A stretch of DNA of 6,513 nucleotides from an uncultured Thalassolituus sp. (lineage in GTDB: Bacteria; Pseudomonadota; Gammaproteobacteria; Pseudomonadales; Oceanobacteraceae): positions 1-6,513 of the forward strand of contig CAJXIT010000202.1 of assembly GCA_913054055.1 (NCBI GenBank). Reading direction: 5' to 3'. Position numbers and translations under genes: made by a program. Shown one piece after another: positions 5,390 to 6,513 of the stretch. The notes below the pieces were generated by a model. It did not search any database and had not been told where the DNA came from. It was given only the letters and a program-made list of their open reading frames with translations. Numbering within the stretch: position 1 is the stretch's first letter; the number at the start of each line of letters is the position of its first letter.

Positions 5390-6373
5390 TTAATCCGTCG
5401 TAAAGATCACCTGATCAATCACATGAATCACACCATTTGATGTCTTCACATCGGTAATAACAACGGTGCTGCCTTCAATATTAAGCTCGCCCGCTTCAAT
5501 GGATACCGTTAGCTGCGCACTGTCATTGGTGTTTAGGGTGGTAAGGTTAGCGCCATTTGCAGCATAAGCTGTCACTGAATCAATAGCGGTACCGCTTACC
5601 ACGTGCTGCTTTAAAATGTCATCTAGACCATCCAAAGCCAGAAGGTCGGAAGCATCATCAACCCCATCGGTGGCTTCAATCAATGCAGCAAATGCGGCAT
5701 CGGTTGGGGCGAATACCGTAAACGGGCCTGCGCCATCCAATGCTGTATCTAAACTTTCTTGGCTCAGCGCGGCTAACAGTGTGGTAAATTCCGGCTCGCC
5801 TGCTCCTGCAAGGGCCGTTACCAGCTCGGCAATGGTTGAATCTGTATCGGATAAGGTGCTGTCAGTAGGCGGGACCAACACCTTATTAATGGCATGAATG
5901 ACACCATTGCTGGTTTCTACATCCGGTACCACCACTTGTGATAGGTTCACATTCAAATTTTCACCAGATAAAGATAACGCAGCAGAGTCGCCGTTAACCA
6001 TGGTAATCACATTATCGCTGGAGCCAGCAATAGAGATCGCCGCACTTGAAAGCACTTCGCCAGCATAAACGTGATAGGTTAAAATATCCCCAAGGCTGTC
6101 TGCAGCTAACAGTTCTTGAGCGGTTAAATCATTTTCGGTTAAGTAGGCACTGAACGCATCGTCTGTTGGCGCAAATACAGTATAAGGGCCCTCAGCTTGA
6201 AGTGTATCAACCAAGTCAGCGGCAACAACCGCAGCCACTAATGTTTCGAAGCGATCATCCGCTTGAGCCGTTTCAACAATATCCAACTGCGGCCCCGTAT
6301 CGTCGTCATCACTGCCACAACCGACCAATGCGATTGATCCGACCAATGCTAACGAAAGTAATTTCTTGTTCAT
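5390..6373 (-). CDS. Secreted lipoprotein with two fasciclin (FAS1) domains
   Basis: Predicted surface or periplasmic lipoprotein of 327 residues. The signal peptide is MNKKLLSLALVGSIALVG with lipobox LVGC, so C19 is the lipidated cysteine; Gly at +2 favours outer-membrane sorting. A short linker with four Asp follows. FAS1 domain 1 spans about 30-168, with H1 motif TVFAPTDDAF (65-74), the YH motif at TYHV (99-102) and H2 motif NGVIHAINKVLV (156-167). Domain 2 spans about 180-325, with TVFAPTDAAF (219-228), QHV (256-258) and NGVIHVIDQVIF (313-324). The protein is very acidic with few cysteines. FAS1 domains are linked to adhesion or protein interaction in many organisms, but the bacterial role is mostly unknown and nothing here fixes a ligand. 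The ATG (6371-6373) has AAGGA 7 nt upstream (6381-6385). It is a single-gene unit with its own terminator and no evident link to biotin. Confidence 0.9.
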   Translation of the reverse strand: MNKKLLSLALVGSIALVGCGSDDDDTGPQLDIVETAQADDRFETLVAAVVAADLVDTLQAEGPYTVFAPTDDAFSAYLTENDLTAQELLAADSLGDILTYHVYAGEVLSSAAISIAGSSDNVITMVNGDSAALSLSGENLNVNLSQVVVPDVETSNGVIHAINKVLVPPTDSTLSDTDSTIAELVTALAGAGEPEFTTLLAALSQESLDTALDGAGPFTVFAPTDAAFAALIEATDGVDDASDLLALDGLDDILKQHVVSGTAIDSVTAYAANGANLTTLNTNDSAQLTVSIEAGELNIEGSTVVITDVKTSNGVIHVIDQVIFTTD

Positions 6374-6463
6374 GTGATTTTCCTTGAGTTTATAGCGTAA
6401 TTTTAAAAATATGTTTCAGCGCTTACACACTGTCTTGATTACGAACTCTGTTACGACAGGAAA

Positions 6464-6493
6464 ATCTTAATCGGATCAATTTTTATTAATCAA
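6464..6493 (-). promoter_or_regulatory. Weak candidate promoter for the FAS1 gene
   Basis: On the minus strand TTGATT (6488-6493) and TAAGAT (6464-6469) are 18 nt apart, about 90 nt before the ATG. The whole 6374-6513 region is AT-rich, so chance matches are likely. Other weak pairings exist closer to the gene, for example AAGACA at 6431-6436. No other gene or convincing operator is visible in this stretch, and the next upstream gene lies outside the window. Confidence 0.2.
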
Positions 6494-6513
6494 AATTTTA
6501 GTTTCAAATGATC

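Noticed and set aside
5616..5897. 93-codon plus-strand frame opposite the FAS1 gene
   Set aside because: Its low-complexity Ser/Ala-rich translation is the antisense of the Ala/Asp/Thr-rich FAS1 coding sequence. The minus-strand frame has clear domain motifs.
1..6513. CRISPR array, tRNA or rRNA, insertion sequence, or mobile-element boundary
   Set aside because: No regularly spaced direct repeats, cloverleaf-type sequence, transposase motif or flanking target duplication was seen on either strand. Gene content is housekeeping throughout.

Overview
The window is a chromosomal segment of a gammaproteobacterium, read almost entirely from the minus strand. The base composition is moderately AT-rich by eye. 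The gene order bioB-bioF-bioH-bioC-bioD is the arrangement common in Pseudomonas and in Oceanospirillales-like bacteria, and the BioB, BioC and TrxC proteins closely follow the E. coli ones. The acidic FAS1 lipoprotein also suggests a marine or aquatic lifestyle. Genus-level placement is not possible from this sequence alone.

Layout, from high to low coordinates (the direction of transcription): (1) a two-domain fasciclin (FAS1) lipoprotein gene, 5390-6373, followed by a hairpin terminator at 5331-5361; (2) a short control region, 5158-5330, holding a BirA-box-like inverted repeat laid over the -35 element of a sigma70-type promoter, and a leader of about 100 nt; (3) the biotin operon bioB, bioF, bioH, bioC, bioD (540-5157); (4) a 167-bp spacer with two inverted repeats and a good promoter; (5) the 5' part of trxC (thioredoxin 2), cut by the window edge at base 1.

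The operon encodes the BioC-BioH route to biotin. BioC methylates malonyl-ACP so that fatty-acid synthesis can elongate it. BioH removes the methyl group from pimeloyl-ACP methyl ester. BioF makes KAPA, BioD makes dethiobiotin and BioB inserts sulfur. The aminotransferase BioA is not in the window and must lie elsewhere if the pathway is complete. BioF to BioD are tightly packed: 4-nt overlap, 1-nt gap, 10-nt gap. bioB is set apart from bioF by 70 nt that contain a strong hairpin able to refold with a third repeat copy.

The main anomaly is in bioF. The reading frame breaks at about 3594-3596, and adding one base restores a complete 400-residue KAPA synthase. Every other operon gene is intact with its catalytic residues, so this is either a very recent mutation or a sequence error. 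I do not see an undescribed biological system here. The most interesting signals are the bioF frameshift, the bioB-bioF alternative hairpins and the probable BirA operator.
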